Shown here piece after piece: positions 28,335 to 37,444 of a DNA stretch of 64,000 bases. A model generated the notes under the pieces. The model searched no databases. It was not told the DNA's origin and worked only from the letters and a program-made list of their open reading frames with translations. A program made the position numbers and the translations under genes. The stretch comes from Nitrospirota bacterium (GTDB taxonomy: Bacteria > Nitrospirota > JACRHL01). Position 1 is the first letter of the stretch; every line of letters begins with the position of its first letter. The DNA is taken from contig JAOUMB010000006.1 in the NCBI GenBank assembly GCA_029881725.1, positions 29,016 to 93,015 of the forward strand. The letters are read 5' to 3'.

Positions 28335-29298
28335 ACGGTTTTCCATCGTGATTGTGCACCGCAACGGCGCGGAAATCCTGTTGCACACCCTGGATGCCCT
28401 GGGAAAGGCCGTCGACCCCGCGCGGGACCGGGTGTTTCTGGTGGACAACGGCAGCACTGACGACTCCTTGTCGCGGGTGCGCCTGTCCCATCCGCACGTG
28501 ACGGTGATCGAAAACGGCTGCAACCTGGGGTATGCCGCTGCAATCAACCGGGCGATTTCCGAGACGCAATCTGAATTCGTGCTGCTGCTGAACAACGACG
28601 CCTTCGTGCCGCCCCATCTGCTGACCCGCATGGAAACGCTGTTCCGGGAACGCCCGCAGGCGGCGATTATCGGCCCGCAACTGGTGTCTCCGGAGGGGGC
28701 CACCCAGCGATCCTTTGGCACCGAGCCCACCGTACGTGGCGAACTGGGCATTCGCCTGCTCCAGCAGCGCCGTCCCAAGGCGCCGTCGGAGCCGGTGGCA
28801 GCGGTGGACTGGATCAGCGGCGCCTGCATGGCGGTGCGGCGGAAGGCGTTCGAGCAGGCCGGGACGATCGACAGCGGGTTCTTTTTCTATTTTGAGGATG
28901 TGGAGTGGTGTGTGCGGCTTCGGCGCGCGGGCTGGCAGGCGTTGTTTGACCGCGAGACCGAGGTGGTGCACATCATGGGCAGCAGCACCAAGCGGGTGCG
29001 CCGCGAGGCCCAGGTGGAAATGTTGCGCTCGCGGCTGCGTTTTTACCGCAAGGTGTTTTCGCCGGGGGCGGCAGCCCTGCTATTGACGGTCCGGTGGTTG
29101 CGGCTGCTCCTGAACACTGCCTCCTACCTGTTGCTGACCGCGTTGACGCTGGGAATGGCAGGAAAGGTGCGGGGCAAGTTCCTGGACTACGGATACCAGC
29201 TAGTCTGGTGGATGTCCGGCTGCCCGGAGTCCTGGGGGTTGCCGGGAAAACGGGCTTCGGATGGCGGTCAATCGATACCCAGTAACGTCCAATCGTAA
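28327..29298 (+). CDS. Glycosyltransferase family 2 (rhamnosyltransferase-like)
   Basis: 323-aa GT2 of the WsaE/RfbN rhamnosyltransferase type. Motifs: SIVIVHRNGAEILLHTL, VFLVDNGSTDDSL, NLGYAAAINRAI, LLLNNDAFVPP (the metal site is NND rather than DxD, normal in this subgroup), DWISGACMAVRRKAFEQAG, and FFYFEDVEWCVRLRRAGW with the catalytic acid. The C-terminus has one or two hydrophobic segments. It may transfer the 3,6-dideoxyhexose made by the preceding genes. Its last 31 bases overlap the convergent gene at 29268-30068. Confidence 0.85.
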   Translation: MAERFSIVIVHRNGAEILLHTLDALGKAVDPARDRVFLVDNGSTDDSLSRVRLSHPHVTVIENGCNLGYAAAINRAISETQSEFVLLLNNDAFVPPHLLTRMETLFRERPQAAIIGPQLVSPEGATQRSFGTEPTVRGELGIRLLQQRRPKAPSEPVAAVDWISGACMAVRRKAFEQAGTIDSGFFFYFEDVEWCVRLRRAGWQALFDRETEVVHIMGSSTKRVRREAQVEMLRSRLRFYRKVFSPGAAALLLTVRWLRLLLNTASYLLLTALTLGMAGKVRGKFLDYGYQLVWWMSGCPESWGLPGKRASDGGQSIPSNVQS

Positions 29299-30068
29299 TG
29301 GACGTTAAGAGCCTGACGGACCCGCTGGACATCTTTTGGCCTGCTCCGACCGCGGTGGCCCCAGATGAGCGAGGCCTTGATGTATGGCATGCCCTGGCTC
29401 ACCAACTCCGGTGCCGCAAAGATTGTAAGGTCCGCTTCATTGCGATCGATCCGTTTCCAGCGTGGGAGCCACGTGGCACGTCGTTTCCACACATAGCGGC
29501 TTTCTTCCGGAAAAGGGAAGCGATGGATGAGGGTGTCTCCCTTCAGACCATGCGCGGTCAAGTGGGTGGTCAGGCCGACTTCGTAATCGCGAATCACTTC
29601 GCCCTTCGTAGGTATATCAACCACGCCGCTCCAAAAGGATTTCCACGCCGGGGATGCCAAAACTGTCTGGCGGAAACACAGAAAATAACTCTGGACGTGC
29701 GGGGCCATTTCCTCATGAGCCGTCAGGCCCCAGAAATCACAGGGCCGGCCCGCCATGGTGGAAAATACGGATTCCAGAGAAAACAGTGGGCCGACGATGC
29801 TGGAATTGGTTAACAGGACTTCGTCAAAATCGGACAGTTTTTCGTTGGCAAGGCCCAATTTCCAAGCTGCGAAATCAAACCCTTTGTTGGGACGCGTGAC
29901 AAGTTCATCACAATGCTGCCTTACCCTCCCCGCGCTCTGATCGTCTAGGGGAGAGTTGGAGACAAACACAAGGCGCGCCACATGCGGGCGCAGAGCGGAC
30001 AGGTGATAAATGATCCAGGGGTCAACAGTGCCGCGGGCATTGAAGTGGGCGAATATACAAAGGCGCAT
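29268..30068 (-). CDS. Rhamnan synthesis protein F (RgpF)-like
   Basis: 266-aa protein of the RgpF family, linked to rhamnose-containing polysaccharide assembly. It starts MRLCIFAHFNARGTVDPWI and carries VFVSNSPLD, TRPNKGFDFAAWKLGL, VLLTNSSIVGPL, DFWGLTAHEE and HVQSYFLCFR, the characteristic blocks of the domain. Base composition is less GC-rich and codon use less biased than in the surrounding operons, suggesting acquisition. It is divergent from the methyltransferase at 30215 and convergent with the GT2, overlapping it by 31 bases. Confidence 0.8.
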   Translation of the reverse strand: MRLCIFAHFNARGTVDPWIIYHLSALRPHVARLVFVSNSPLDDQSAGRVRQHCDELVTRPNKGFDFAAWKLGLANEKLSDFDEVLLTNSSIVGPLFSLESVFSTMAGRPCDFWGLTAHEEMAPHVQSYFLCFRQTVLASPAWKSFWSGVVDIPTKGEVIRDYEVGLTTHLTAHGLKGDTLIHRFPFPEESRYVWKRRATWLPRWKRIDRNEADLTIFAAPELVSQGMPYIKASLIWGHRGRSRPKDVQRVRQALNVHYDWTLLGID

Positions 30069-30110
30069 GGCGAATCACTCTCTAATCAAGAGGGTGGTGG
30101 CAAGTTCCTG

Positions 30111-30140
30111 CTGGCAGCAAACTTTTCCAAGGCCTATAAT
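30111..30140 (+). promoter_or_regulatory. Probable promoter of the methyltransferase gene
   Basis: A perfect TATAAT -10 box at 30135-30140 stands 74 bases before the start at 30215, with CTGGCA at 30111-30116 as a possible -35 (18-base spacer). It lies in the divergent gap beside the RgpF-like gene. Confidence 0.45.
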
Positions 30141-30214
30141 AGGGGTTTCTGCAGCTCGGCTCCAGTGGTATAGGGGGGAACCTGTCTACTCGACCGTTAG
30201 TGAGAGGCTTTTCG

Positions 30215-31210
30215 ATGGTGAAATCTGCCGTGTCTACGGAATATAAATGTCGGATATGTGGGCACGTGGGGGGAAATGAAACCTATCAAGTTAGGGAAAT
30301 GCTATATGGCACCCGGGAGTTATTTGACTATTTCCAGTGTTCAGATTGTGGATGCGTGCAGATATCTGAAGTCCCGGATGACCTCCAACGCCACTATCCA
30401 GAAAATTATGTGTCGTTCAAAAATTATCATCGACGGGCCGCAAGCCGCGCCCAGCGATTTATCAATCGCGCGCGAGTGTCGCATGCAATTAATGGGTCCG
30501 GGCTACTGGGAGGGGTTCTCAATGCATTTCTGCCGGAGCCAGACTACCTTTTGTGGTGTCGAGAGGCCGGGATAAAACGGGATTCTCGCATTGTTGATAT
30601 CGGGTGTGGAAATGGAAAGCTATTGATTCGGATGATGCAGGGAGGGTTTTCCAATCTCTGTGGCGCTGATCCATTTATTGCAGAGGATTTACATTACGGC
30701 GACTTGGTGATCCACAAAATCGGAATGGAGGCGTTGGTTCAACGTTATCCTGGCGCGTTTGACCTAGTTATGCTGCATCACTCTTTCGAGCACATGGACG
30801 AGCCGGTTCAGGTGTTGAAAAATATTGCACGTCTTCTGTCACCAGGAGGTACGGCGCTAATTCGCATTCCCGTGGCCGACAGCTATTGTTGGGAACATTA
30901 TCGAGAGAATTGGTTTGCCTTGGATCCGCCCCGCCATCTTTATTTACATACTCGCTCCAGCATGGAACTGGTTGCACGTGAGTCGGGCATGGAGGTCGTC
31001 GCGGTACACGATGACGCTACGGCCACGCAATTTACGGGAAGTGAGCTTTATCAAAGAAACATTGCCGCAAACGCTCCCAAGGAAACCCGCGACATCTTTC
31101 GACGGTCTGAGCTTCAAGCATTTAGTGCGAGAGCAAAAGAACTGAATGCGGCTGGGCGTGGTGATCAGTCCGCCTATTACTTACGCGTCAGTTCAAATGC
31201 GAACGGGTAG
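30215..31210 (+). CDS. Class I SAM-dependent methyltransferase with N-terminal zinc ribbon
   Basis: 331-aa cytoplasmic methyltransferase. An N-terminal zinc-ribbon-like section has two CxxC pairs (KCRICG and QCSDCG). The central Rossmann domain starts IVDIGCGNGKLLIRM, with FDLVMLHHSFEHMDEP and LLSPGGTALIRIP as later motifs. This layout is common among O-antigen sugar methyltransferases. ATG 30215 follows GAGAGG at proper spacing. The gene is much less GC-rich than the neighbouring operons, which together with the RgpF-like gene suggests a transferred island. The 3' end overlaps a short antisense frame. Confidence 0.82.
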   Translation: MVKSAVSTEYKCRICGHVGGNETYQVREMLYGTRELFDYFQCSDCGCVQISEVPDDLQRHYPENYVSFKNYHRRAASRAQRFINRARVSHAINGSGLLGGVLNAFLPEPDYLLWCREAGIKRDSRIVDIGCGNGKLLIRMMQGGFSNLCGADPFIAEDLHYGDLVIHKIGMEALVQRYPGAFDLVMLHHSFEHMDEPVQVLKNIARLLSPGGTALIRIPVADSYCWEHYRENWFALDPPRHLYLHTRSSMELVARESGMEVVAVHDDATATQFTGSELYQRNIAANAPKETRDIFRRSELQAFSARAKELNAAGRGDQSAYYLRVSSNANG

Positions 31211-31416
31211 CGTGAAATCTGGTCTGCAGGCAGTGTTTTAGCGATCAGTCTGGCGTATCGCAACAGGTCGTCACTGTGTTTCCGGCGCACTCCAAAGGTG
31301 ATCAAATCCAGTTCCAGTAAAGCATTTGGGGGATACCCGTGCCCCCATTGGGTAATCCGTAGTGGGTTCTTTCGGTATACGTCCCTTTGGGCCTGACCGG
31401 CGGGTGGAGGGGGCAA
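31177..31416 (-). pseudogene. Possible C-terminal gene remnant
   Basis: A 79-codon frame on the minus strand whose last about 55 codons read like real protein (ALLELDLITFGVRRKHSD, then RYARLIAKTLPADQI and YPFAFEL) but lack a credible N-terminus. Upstream the frame dissolves into unrelated sequence in other frames. It overlaps the methyltransferase 3' end by 34 bases. I do not recognise the family. With this exception the interval 31211-31521 contains no gene I can support. It may be a decayed gene left at the edge of the acquired segment. Confidence 0.35.
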
Positions 31417-31521
31417 GCATCGACAATCGTTTCATAATAACTCTTTTTTCCGAACCTTTCGCCATGCCTGAGTGGGATTGCGGAAGCGGAAAGTGAAAAA
31501 ACCTCAACCACCGTTGGAATT

Positions 31522-32679
31522 TTGCACTCCCCAATTCATTCAACTGTCCGGGCCGTACGAGGCATTGAATCGGTGCTGGCTTGTGCGGCGCTGTTGCTTG
31601 TTGCATGCAGTGGAGATCCGGCTCCGTTCACCATAACCCCCGAACGCCGGATCCCTGTCGAAGTCATCACTGCCGCTTCGGCTCCGTTTATCGAAAGCTA
31701 CCGTGTCACCGCCGTGGCGGCGCCGGATCAGGTGTGGCACTTGTCCGCTGAGGTGGCCGGGACGCTGGCTGAACTGGTGGCGGATCAGGGGGATCGGGTG
31801 GCCAAGGGGGACGTGCTGGCGCGGTTCGACCCGGTGCCGTTCGAACTGGCGCGGGATATCCGCACCGCTGAGCGCGACCGCGCCCGGGTTCGGCTGGCAC
31901 TGGCCAGGAAGACTTTCAAGCGTCAACAGGGGTTGCACAATCAGGGCTCCGTGTCCGACTCCATTCTGGAGGAGGCCGAACTGGCCGTGAAACTGGCCGA
32001 AGCCGACCTGAAGCTGGCGGAACTTGCCCTCACCAACGCCGGGCGCGATCTGGAAAACAGCGTGATCACCGCCCCGGCGGACGGGGAGGTTACCCGGCGG
32101 TTTCCCGAGGTGGGAGCCGTGGTGGCACCGGGGCAACCCCTGTTCCATCTGGCGCGTACCGATCGCATTCGCCTTCAGGCCGGCCTGTCCGAAAACCAGG
32201 TGGTGCATGTGCGCGCGGGCGGAGAGGCGCGGGTGGCCTTTGACGCCCTGCCGGGGGAAACCTTCACTGGCAGCATTCTCAGCGTCGGTTCCGTGGATCA
32301 GCCGGGGGAGGCCACGTTCCCGGTGGAGGTGGATCTGGACAATCCGGAAGGGCGCATCCGGCCCGGCATGGTGGCGCGGGTGACCACCGGGGGGCGCGCA
32401 CTGGCCGAGGCGGTGCGGGTTCCGGCGCTGGCCGTGCGCACCACCGCCGACGGCCCGGTGGTGTTTATGCTGTCGGAGGGTGCCGCCCGCCGGGTGCCGG
32501 TGACCGTGGCCGCGCTGGTGGATGAATCCGCCGTGCTTACCTCTGGCGTCCAATCCGGAGACCGGGTGGTCGTGGTGGGGCAGGCGGCCCTCAAGGGGGG
32601 CGAAAAGCTCGAGGTGGCGGCGCAGGACGGCAAACTGGTCGGACAACGGGGTGTCCCCGCTGTGGACAGCCTGCCCTAG
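31522..32679 (+). CDS. RND efflux system periplasmic adaptor (membrane fusion) lipoprotein
   Basis: 385-aa membrane fusion protein linking an RND pump to an outer-membrane channel. A lipoprotein signal ends at LLLVAC-SGDP. A lipoyl half-motif (VWHLSAEVAGTLAELVADQGDRVAKGDVLARFD) precedes an alpha-hairpin of about 70 residues, then SVITAPADGEVTRRFPEVG closes the lipoyl domain, followed by beta-barrel and membrane-proximal domains. The start is uncertain: TTG 31522 gives the signal peptide but has no clear ribosome site. The RND permease follows 15 bases after the stop. Confidence 0.9.
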   Translation: MHSPIHSTVRAVRGIESVLACAALLLVACSGDPAPFTITPERRIPVEVITAASAPFIESYRVTAVAAPDQVWHLSAEVAGTLAELVADQGDRVAKGDVLARFDPVPFELARDIRTAERDRARVRLALARKTFKRQQGLHNQGSVSDSILEEAELAVKLAEADLKLAELALTNAGRDLENSVITAPADGEVTRRFPEVGAVVAPGQPLFHLARTDRIRLQAGLSENQVVHVRAGGEARVAFDALPGETFTGSILSVGSVDQPGEATFPVEVDLDNPEGRIRPGMVARVTTGGRALAEAVRVPALAVRTTADGPVVFMLSEGAARRVPVTVAALVDESAVLTSGVQSGDRVVVVGQAALKGGEKLEVAAQDGKLVGQRGVPAVDSLP

Positions 32680-32694
32680 GGCGGATTTCTCCCC

Positions 32695-35600
32695 ATGCGT
32701 TTGATCCTGTTCGCGGTCAACAACCCGGTTTTCGTCAACCTGGCGCTGTTCCTTTCCATCCTGTCCGGCGGCTATTTCTACGCCACCATGACCCGCGAGG
32801 TATTTCCCGAAATCCCCCTCGACATGATTGCCGTGTCCACCGCCTATCCCGGCATCAGCCCGGAGGAGGTGGAAAAGGAAATCACCATCCCGCTGGAGGA
32901 CGCGGTCCATGCCATCAGCGGCATCGACGAGGTTAACTCCCGCTCCGTCGAGGGGCTGTCCATGCTGGAGCTGAAGCTGGAGCAGGACGTGTCCATGGCC
33001 AAGGTGGCCCAGGACGTGCGCAGCGAGATCGAACGGCTGGTGGATCTGCCCGAGGACGCGGAAGATCCGGTGGTGGTGGAAATCGAGAGCCAGTTTCCGG
33101 TGATCAGCGTCACCGTGCACGGGGACGTGCCGGAGGATGCCCTGCGCGCCACGGCCCGCGATCTGGAGAGCGCCATCGACGGCATTCGCGGGGTGGCGGC
33201 GGTAACCCTGACCGGCTACCGGGACCAGGAAGTGGCTGTGGCGCTGGACCCGTTGCGCATGGCCGCCTTCGGGGTGGGGGCCGCCCAGGTGGCGGAAGCC
33301 ATCCGCGCCCGCAACCAGAACCTGCCCGCCGGGGTGATTCGCGGCAGCCGCAGCGAGTTTCTGGTGCGCACCAAGGGGCAGTATGACAACCCGGAGCGGC
33401 TGGCCGAAGTGGTGGTCCGGCGCGGCGCCGATGGACGTCACGTGCGCCTGCGCGATGTGGGCACCGTTACCGTCGGGTACGAGGATGTGGCGGATTTCGG
33501 CAAAATGAACGGGGAGCGGGCCATCACCCTGGACGTTTCCAAGAAACGCGCGGGCGACACCATCGCCATCGTCAGCGAGATCAGCCGGATCATCGAGCGG
33601 GTCGACCTGTCGACGGCGCCGGGCCTGTCCATAACCACCACCCGCGACGGTTCGGTCTGGATCGCGTCGCGCCTGCGCACCCTCTATATAAATGGCGCCA
33701 TCGGTTTTGTGCTGGTCTGCCTCACCCTGTTTGCGCTACTCGACTGGCGCATGGCGTTCTGGGCGGCGGTGGGCATCCCCACGTCGTTTTTGATCGCCTT
33801 TATTTTTATGAAAATTTTCGGGATGAGCGTGAACATGTTGTCCCTGTTCGCGCTCATCGTGGTGCTGGGGCTGATCGTGGACGATGCCATCATCGTGACC
33901 GAAAACGTGTACCGGTATCTGTTGAAGGGGATGCCCCCGCGGGTGGCCGCGGTGGTGGGCACGGCGGAGGTGATGGTGCCGGTGCTGGCCGCCACCACGA
34001 CCACCATGGCGGCGTTTCTCCCCATGATGCTGATGACCGGCATCATGGGCAAGTTCATGAAGGTGATTCCCATCGTGGTGGTGTTCTGCCTGATGGCCAC
34101 CATGATCGAGTCACTGATGATGCTGCCCAGCCATCTGGCCGACTTCAGTAAAGGGTTGAAATCCGGTGTGCGCCGGGAGGGGCGGCACTTCGTGGGCCTG
34201 CGCAAGCGGTATACGCGGCTGATCGTCACCGCCCTCCGCCACCGCTACGTGGCCGTGGCCCTGCTGATTGGCGGCGCCCTGCTGTGCGGGGTGGTGATGG
34301 TCTTCCACATGAAATTTGTCATGTTCAACACCAAGGACCTGCCGGGGTTCGCGGTGATGGTGGAGACCCCGGAGGGGTCGAGCCTGATCGAAATGGAGCG
34401 GGTGCTGGCCCAGGTGGAGGCGGCGGGCAGCCGCATTCCGCCCACGGATCTGAATGCCATGGTGTCGATGATCGGCAGCCAGTTCGATATTTCCACCGGA
34501 CGCCAGAGCCTTGGCAGCAACCTGGGCATGATCTATTTCGAACTCGCCCACTTCGACGATCCGCAGCGGCGCAATGGCTATGTGGTGCTGAGCGATTTCC
34601 GCAAGCACCTCACCGGCATCTCCGGTTATGAGTCGCTGCGGGTGGTGGAGACCCAGGGCGGACCGCCGGTGGGGCGGGCGGTGGAGGTGAAGGTGCGTGG
34701 CGAGCGTCCGGAAACCCTGCGGGTGATTGCCCGGGAAGTGGAGGATTATCTGAAAGGCGTGCCGGGCGTGAACGACGTGGTCAATGACGACGTGCTGGGC
34801 AAGCCGGAACTGACCGTGGTGGTGGATGAGGACCGGGCCGCCCTGTATGGCCTGAACGCGACCGCCATTGCGCGGGCGGTGCGCATTGCCTTCGAGGGGG
34901 AAAAGGTATCGGAAATCCGGCGCGGAAACGACACCCTGGACGTGGTGGTGCGCTACGCCGACGACTTCTCGGATCGCCCCCAGCGGCTGGACGAGGTTCG
35001 GGTGCACAGCCCGGTTTCCGGGTGGGTGCCCCTGTCCAGCGTGACCCGCGTGGAGATGACCCAGGGGGCGTCCGCCGTGGTGCGCAAGGACCGCAAGCGC
35101 ACCATTCTGGTGTCGGCGGCGGTGGACAAGGAAGTCATCACGTCCACCGAGGCCAACCGGCAGGTCCGGGACGCCTTTGCCGACGTGCCGGTCCGTTATC
35201 CCGGCTATGAACTGCTGTACGGCGGCGAAAACGAGCAGCAGATGGAGTCGCTGGCCTCCCTGGGGCGGGCCACGGCGCTGGCGGTGCTGCTGATCTACCT
35301 GATCCTGGGCACCCTGTTCCGTTCCTTCGTGCAGCCGTTGGTCATTATGTGCACGGTGCCGTTTGCCATCGTCGGCGTGGTGGTGGGCCATATGGTAATG
35401 ATGCAGCCGCTGGGGTTGCTGTCGCTGATCGGTCTGGCTGGACTCACCGGCGTGGTGGTCAACGACTCACTGGTGCTGGTGGCGTTCGTCAACAGCGCAC
35501 GCCGGGCCGGAACCAACCGCTGGTATTCGGTGGTGCGGGCGGCCCGGTACCGTCTGCGGCCGATTCTGCTTACCTCCATCACCACCATTCTTGGGCTGCT

Positions 35601-35865
35601 CACCCTCTCGTTCCAGACCCGGGGGCAAGCGGCCTATCTGGCGCCAATGGCCATTTCCATCGTCTGGGGACTGGCCTTCGCCACCATTCTCACCCTGGTG
35701 ATGGTGCCGTGCGTGCTGTCCATTCTGGATGACATCGGCGCCAGGCTCGGACGCCGGATCGGCCCGGCCACACGGGGAGAGCCACTGGAGGTCCAGGTCA
35801 TGCGGGCCATGCGGGCATTACCGGGCGAGGAGAACAGGGCGGGCAGGCGGGGAGGGGAAGGCTGA
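32695..35865 (+). CDS. RND family efflux permease (HAE1/AcrB-like)
   Basis: 1056-aa inner-membrane proton-driven efflux pump. N-terminal helix FAVNNPVFVNLALFLSILSGG, porter domain with TAYPGISPEEVEKEI, the helix-4 proton-relay motif VLGLIVDDAIIVTENVYR, and a second half repeating the layout, including GLTGVVVNDSLVLVAFVN. Length is typical for AcrB relatives (about 1040). ATG 32695. Substrate is unknown. No outer-membrane factor gene is adjacent, so it must use one encoded elsewhere. Pair with the preceding adaptor is clear. Confidence 0.94.
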   Translation: MRLILFAVNNPVFVNLALFLSILSGGYFYATMTREVFPEIPLDMIAVSTAYPGISPEEVEKEITIPLEDAVHAISGIDEVNSRSVEGLSMLELKLEQDVSMAKVAQDVRSEIERLVDLPEDAEDPVVVEIESQFPVISVTVHGDVPEDALRATARDLESAIDGIRGVAAVTLTGYRDQEVAVALDPLRMAAFGVGAAQVAEAIRARNQNLPAGVIRGSRSEFLVRTKGQYDNPERLAEVVVRRGADGRHVRLRDVGTVTVGYEDVADFGKMNGERAITLDVSKKRAGDTIAIVSEISRIIERVDLSTAPGLSITTTRDGSVWIASRLRTLYINGAIGFVLVCLTLFALLDWRMAFWAAVGIPTSFLIAFIFMKIFGMSVNMLSLFALIVVLGLIVDDAIIVTENVYRYLLKGMPPRVAAVVGTAEVMVPVLAATTTTMAAFLPMMLMTGIMGKFMKVIPIVVVFCLMATMIESLMMLPSHLADFSKGLKSGVRREGRHFVGLRKRYTRLIVTALRHRYVAVALLIGGALLCGVVMVFHMKFVMFNTKDLPGFAVMVETPEGSSLIEMERVLAQVEAAGSRIPPTDLNAMVSMIGSQFDISTGRQSLGSNLGMIYFELAHFDDPQRRNGYVVLSDFRKHLTGISGYESLRVVETQGGPPVGRAVEVKVRGERPETLRVIAREVEDYLKGVPGVNDVVNDDVLGKPELTVVVDEDRAALYGLNATAIARAVRIAFEGEKVSEIRRGNDTLDVVVRYADDFSDRPQRLDEVRVHSPVSGWVPLSSVTRVEMTQGASAVVRKDRKRTILVSAAVDKEVITSTEANRQVRDAFADVPVRYPGYELLYGGENEQQMESLASLGRATALAVLLIYLILGTLFRSFVQPLVIMCTVPFAIVGVVVGHMVMMQPLGLLSLIGLAGLTGVVVNDSLVLVAFVNSARRAGTNRWYSVVRAARYRLRPILLTSITTILGLLTLSFQTRGQAAYLAPMAISIVWGLAFATILTLVMVPCVLSILDDIGARLGRRIGPATRGEPLEVQVMRAMRALPGEENRAGRRGGEG

Positions 35866-35930
35866 GGGCAAGCCGGTCTTTGCCCGCGACGCCTCCTCCG
35901 GAAAAATACGTACTGTTCACCGGTTTCCGG

Positions 35931-35960
35931 TTGACCGGCCCGGAACGGGTTCCTTACAAT
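35931..35960 (+). promoter_or_regulatory. Probable promoter of the citrate-cleavage operon
   Basis: TTGACC (35931-35936) and TACAAT (35955-35960) with an 18-base spacer form a good sigma-70-type promoter in the 225-base gap before the gene at 36091. The leader would be about 120 bases. I see no other gene in this gap. Confidence 0.5.
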
Positions 35961-36090
35961 TCAGGGGTTCCAGAACGAGGGGGACGGGTGTGCCCCAAAT
36001 GGCCTGCTGGCGGAGTGTGTCTGCCGGGGCACTGTTCCGGCCGTTCGTCGGCCGTACGTTATTCAAACGGATCGAACCGAGGAGTCGGGT

Positions 36091-37395
36091 GTGAATCTTT
36101 ACGAACACGAAGCGGTCTCGAGCATTTACAAAAAGTACAAGGTTCCCCACGCCAATTTTGTGGTGGCAACCGAGCCGAACGATGAAGTGGCTCAGTTCGT
36201 CAAGGACAACGGCGGCGCCGTGGTCAAGGCGATGGTACTGGTCGGAAAGCGCGGCAAGGCCGGGGCAGTGAAGCTGGTCAACACCCCGGAAGAGGCTGCC
36301 AAGGCGGTTTCCGACATCATGGGGATGCTGGTGTGGGGCGAGAAACCGGTAGCGGTGATGGTGTGCGAAAAAGCCAGTATCGTGGCCGAGCTGTACTGCG
36401 CCATTACCTATTCCACTGAAACCCGCAGCCCAGTGATCACCCTGAGCATGCAGGGCGGCATGGACGTGGAGGACATTGATCCGGCCGACATCCAGACCTT
36501 CCCGGTGAAGGCCCAGGCCGAGGTGGAGCCATACGAGATCCGCAACATGCTGGTCAAGATCGGGTTCACCAAGCAGTATGGCGAAATCCTGCGTCAGGCC
36601 TCCATGGCCATCGCCAACGTCTACCAGGCGTTCTGGGGTGCCGAATGCCGCATGCTGGAGATCAACCCGCTGGCGGTGGTGAAGGTTTCCAAGAAGGACA
36701 AGAAGACCGGCGAGATGGTCGAAGCCCTGGACATTCGCGCACTGGACGCGGTGATCACTCTGGATGACGACGCCAGCATCCCGCCCCAGAAGATTTACGG
36801 TGAGCGTTCAGCTTACATGCGCGAGCCGACCCAGCGCGAGGTGGACGCCCTGCTCATCGACCGTGACGACCATCGCGGCAAGGCCGGTTCCTATGTGGAG
36901 CCGGAAGACCTGAGCGGTGACATCGCCATGATGACCTTCGGTGGCGGCGGCTCTGCCGTGACCATCGAAACCTGCTACGACGTGGGTCTGCGTCCGGCCA
37001 ATTTCACCGACATCGGCGGCAACCCGCCGGCGGAGAAGATGTACCGCATCGGTCGCATCATCCTGTCCAAGCCGGGCCTGAAGGGCGTGCTGGTGTGTGG
37101 TGGTACCGCCTCCAACACCCGCATCGACGTGACCCTGGGCGAGGGCCTGGTGAACGCCATCGACGATCTGGCCAAGGAAGGGAAGCTGGACCGCGACCTG
37201 ATCTGGGTGGTGCGCCGGGGCGGACCCGAGGTGGAAAAGGGCCTGAAACTGCTGGCCGAGTGCTTTGAGCGCAATGGCATCAAGGGCAAAATCTACGACT
37301 CCGAACTGCCGATCACCGAGGCGCCGCTGATCCTGCGCGACCTGCTGGTGGAGCACCGCGGCTACAAGCCGGGTGAGCAGGCCAAGGAAGCGTAA
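36091..37395 (+). CDS. ccsA: Citryl-CoA synthetase large subunit-like (split ATP-citrate lyase, SCS-beta type)
   Basis: 434-aa ATP-grasp protein of the succinyl-CoA synthetase beta superfamily. It should activate citrate with ATP and CoA together with the small subunit downstream. N-terminal MNLYEHEAVSSIYKKYKVP is the ATP-grasp opening. ECRMLEINPLAVV carries metal-binding residues. MMTFGGGGSAVTIETCYDVG, FTDIGGNPPAEKM and GVLVCGGTASNTRID are the ligase blocks. Length suits CCS large subunit or AclB (about 400-430) and exceeds SucC (about 390). GTG 36091 follows GAGGAG. The neighbouring citryl-CoA lyase and aconitase argue for citrate rather than succinate as substrate, but this is context inference. 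Confidence 0.82.
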   Translation: MNLYEHEAVSSIYKKYKVPHANFVVATEPNDEVAQFVKDNGGAVVKAMVLVGKRGKAGAVKLVNTPEEAAKAVSDIMGMLVWGEKPVAVMVCEKASIVAELYCAITYSTETRSPVITLSMQGGMDVEDIDPADIQTFPVKAQAEVEPYEIRNMLVKIGFTKQYGEILRQASMAIANVYQAFWGAECRMLEINPLAVVKVSKKDKKTGEMVEALDIRALDAVITLDDDASIPPQKIYGERSAYMREPTQREVDALLIDRDDHRGKAGSYVEPEDLSGDIAMMTFGGGGSAVTIETCYDVGLRPANFTDIGGNPPAEKMYRIGRIILSKPGLKGVLVCGGTASNTRIDVTLGEGLVNAIDDLAKEGKLDRDLIWVVRRGGPEVEKGLKLLAECFERNGIKGKIYDSELPITEAPLILRDLLVEHRGYKPGEQAKEA

Positions 37396-37444
37396 GCGCG
37401 AAATCGCACACACGGACCTTTAGGAAGCGACAAGAAGGAGAGTC

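Noticed and set aside
31540-33441. 633-codon minus-strand frame over the RND adaptor and permease
   Set aside because: Antisense shadow of clear plus-strand genes; no ribosome site and low-complexity translation.
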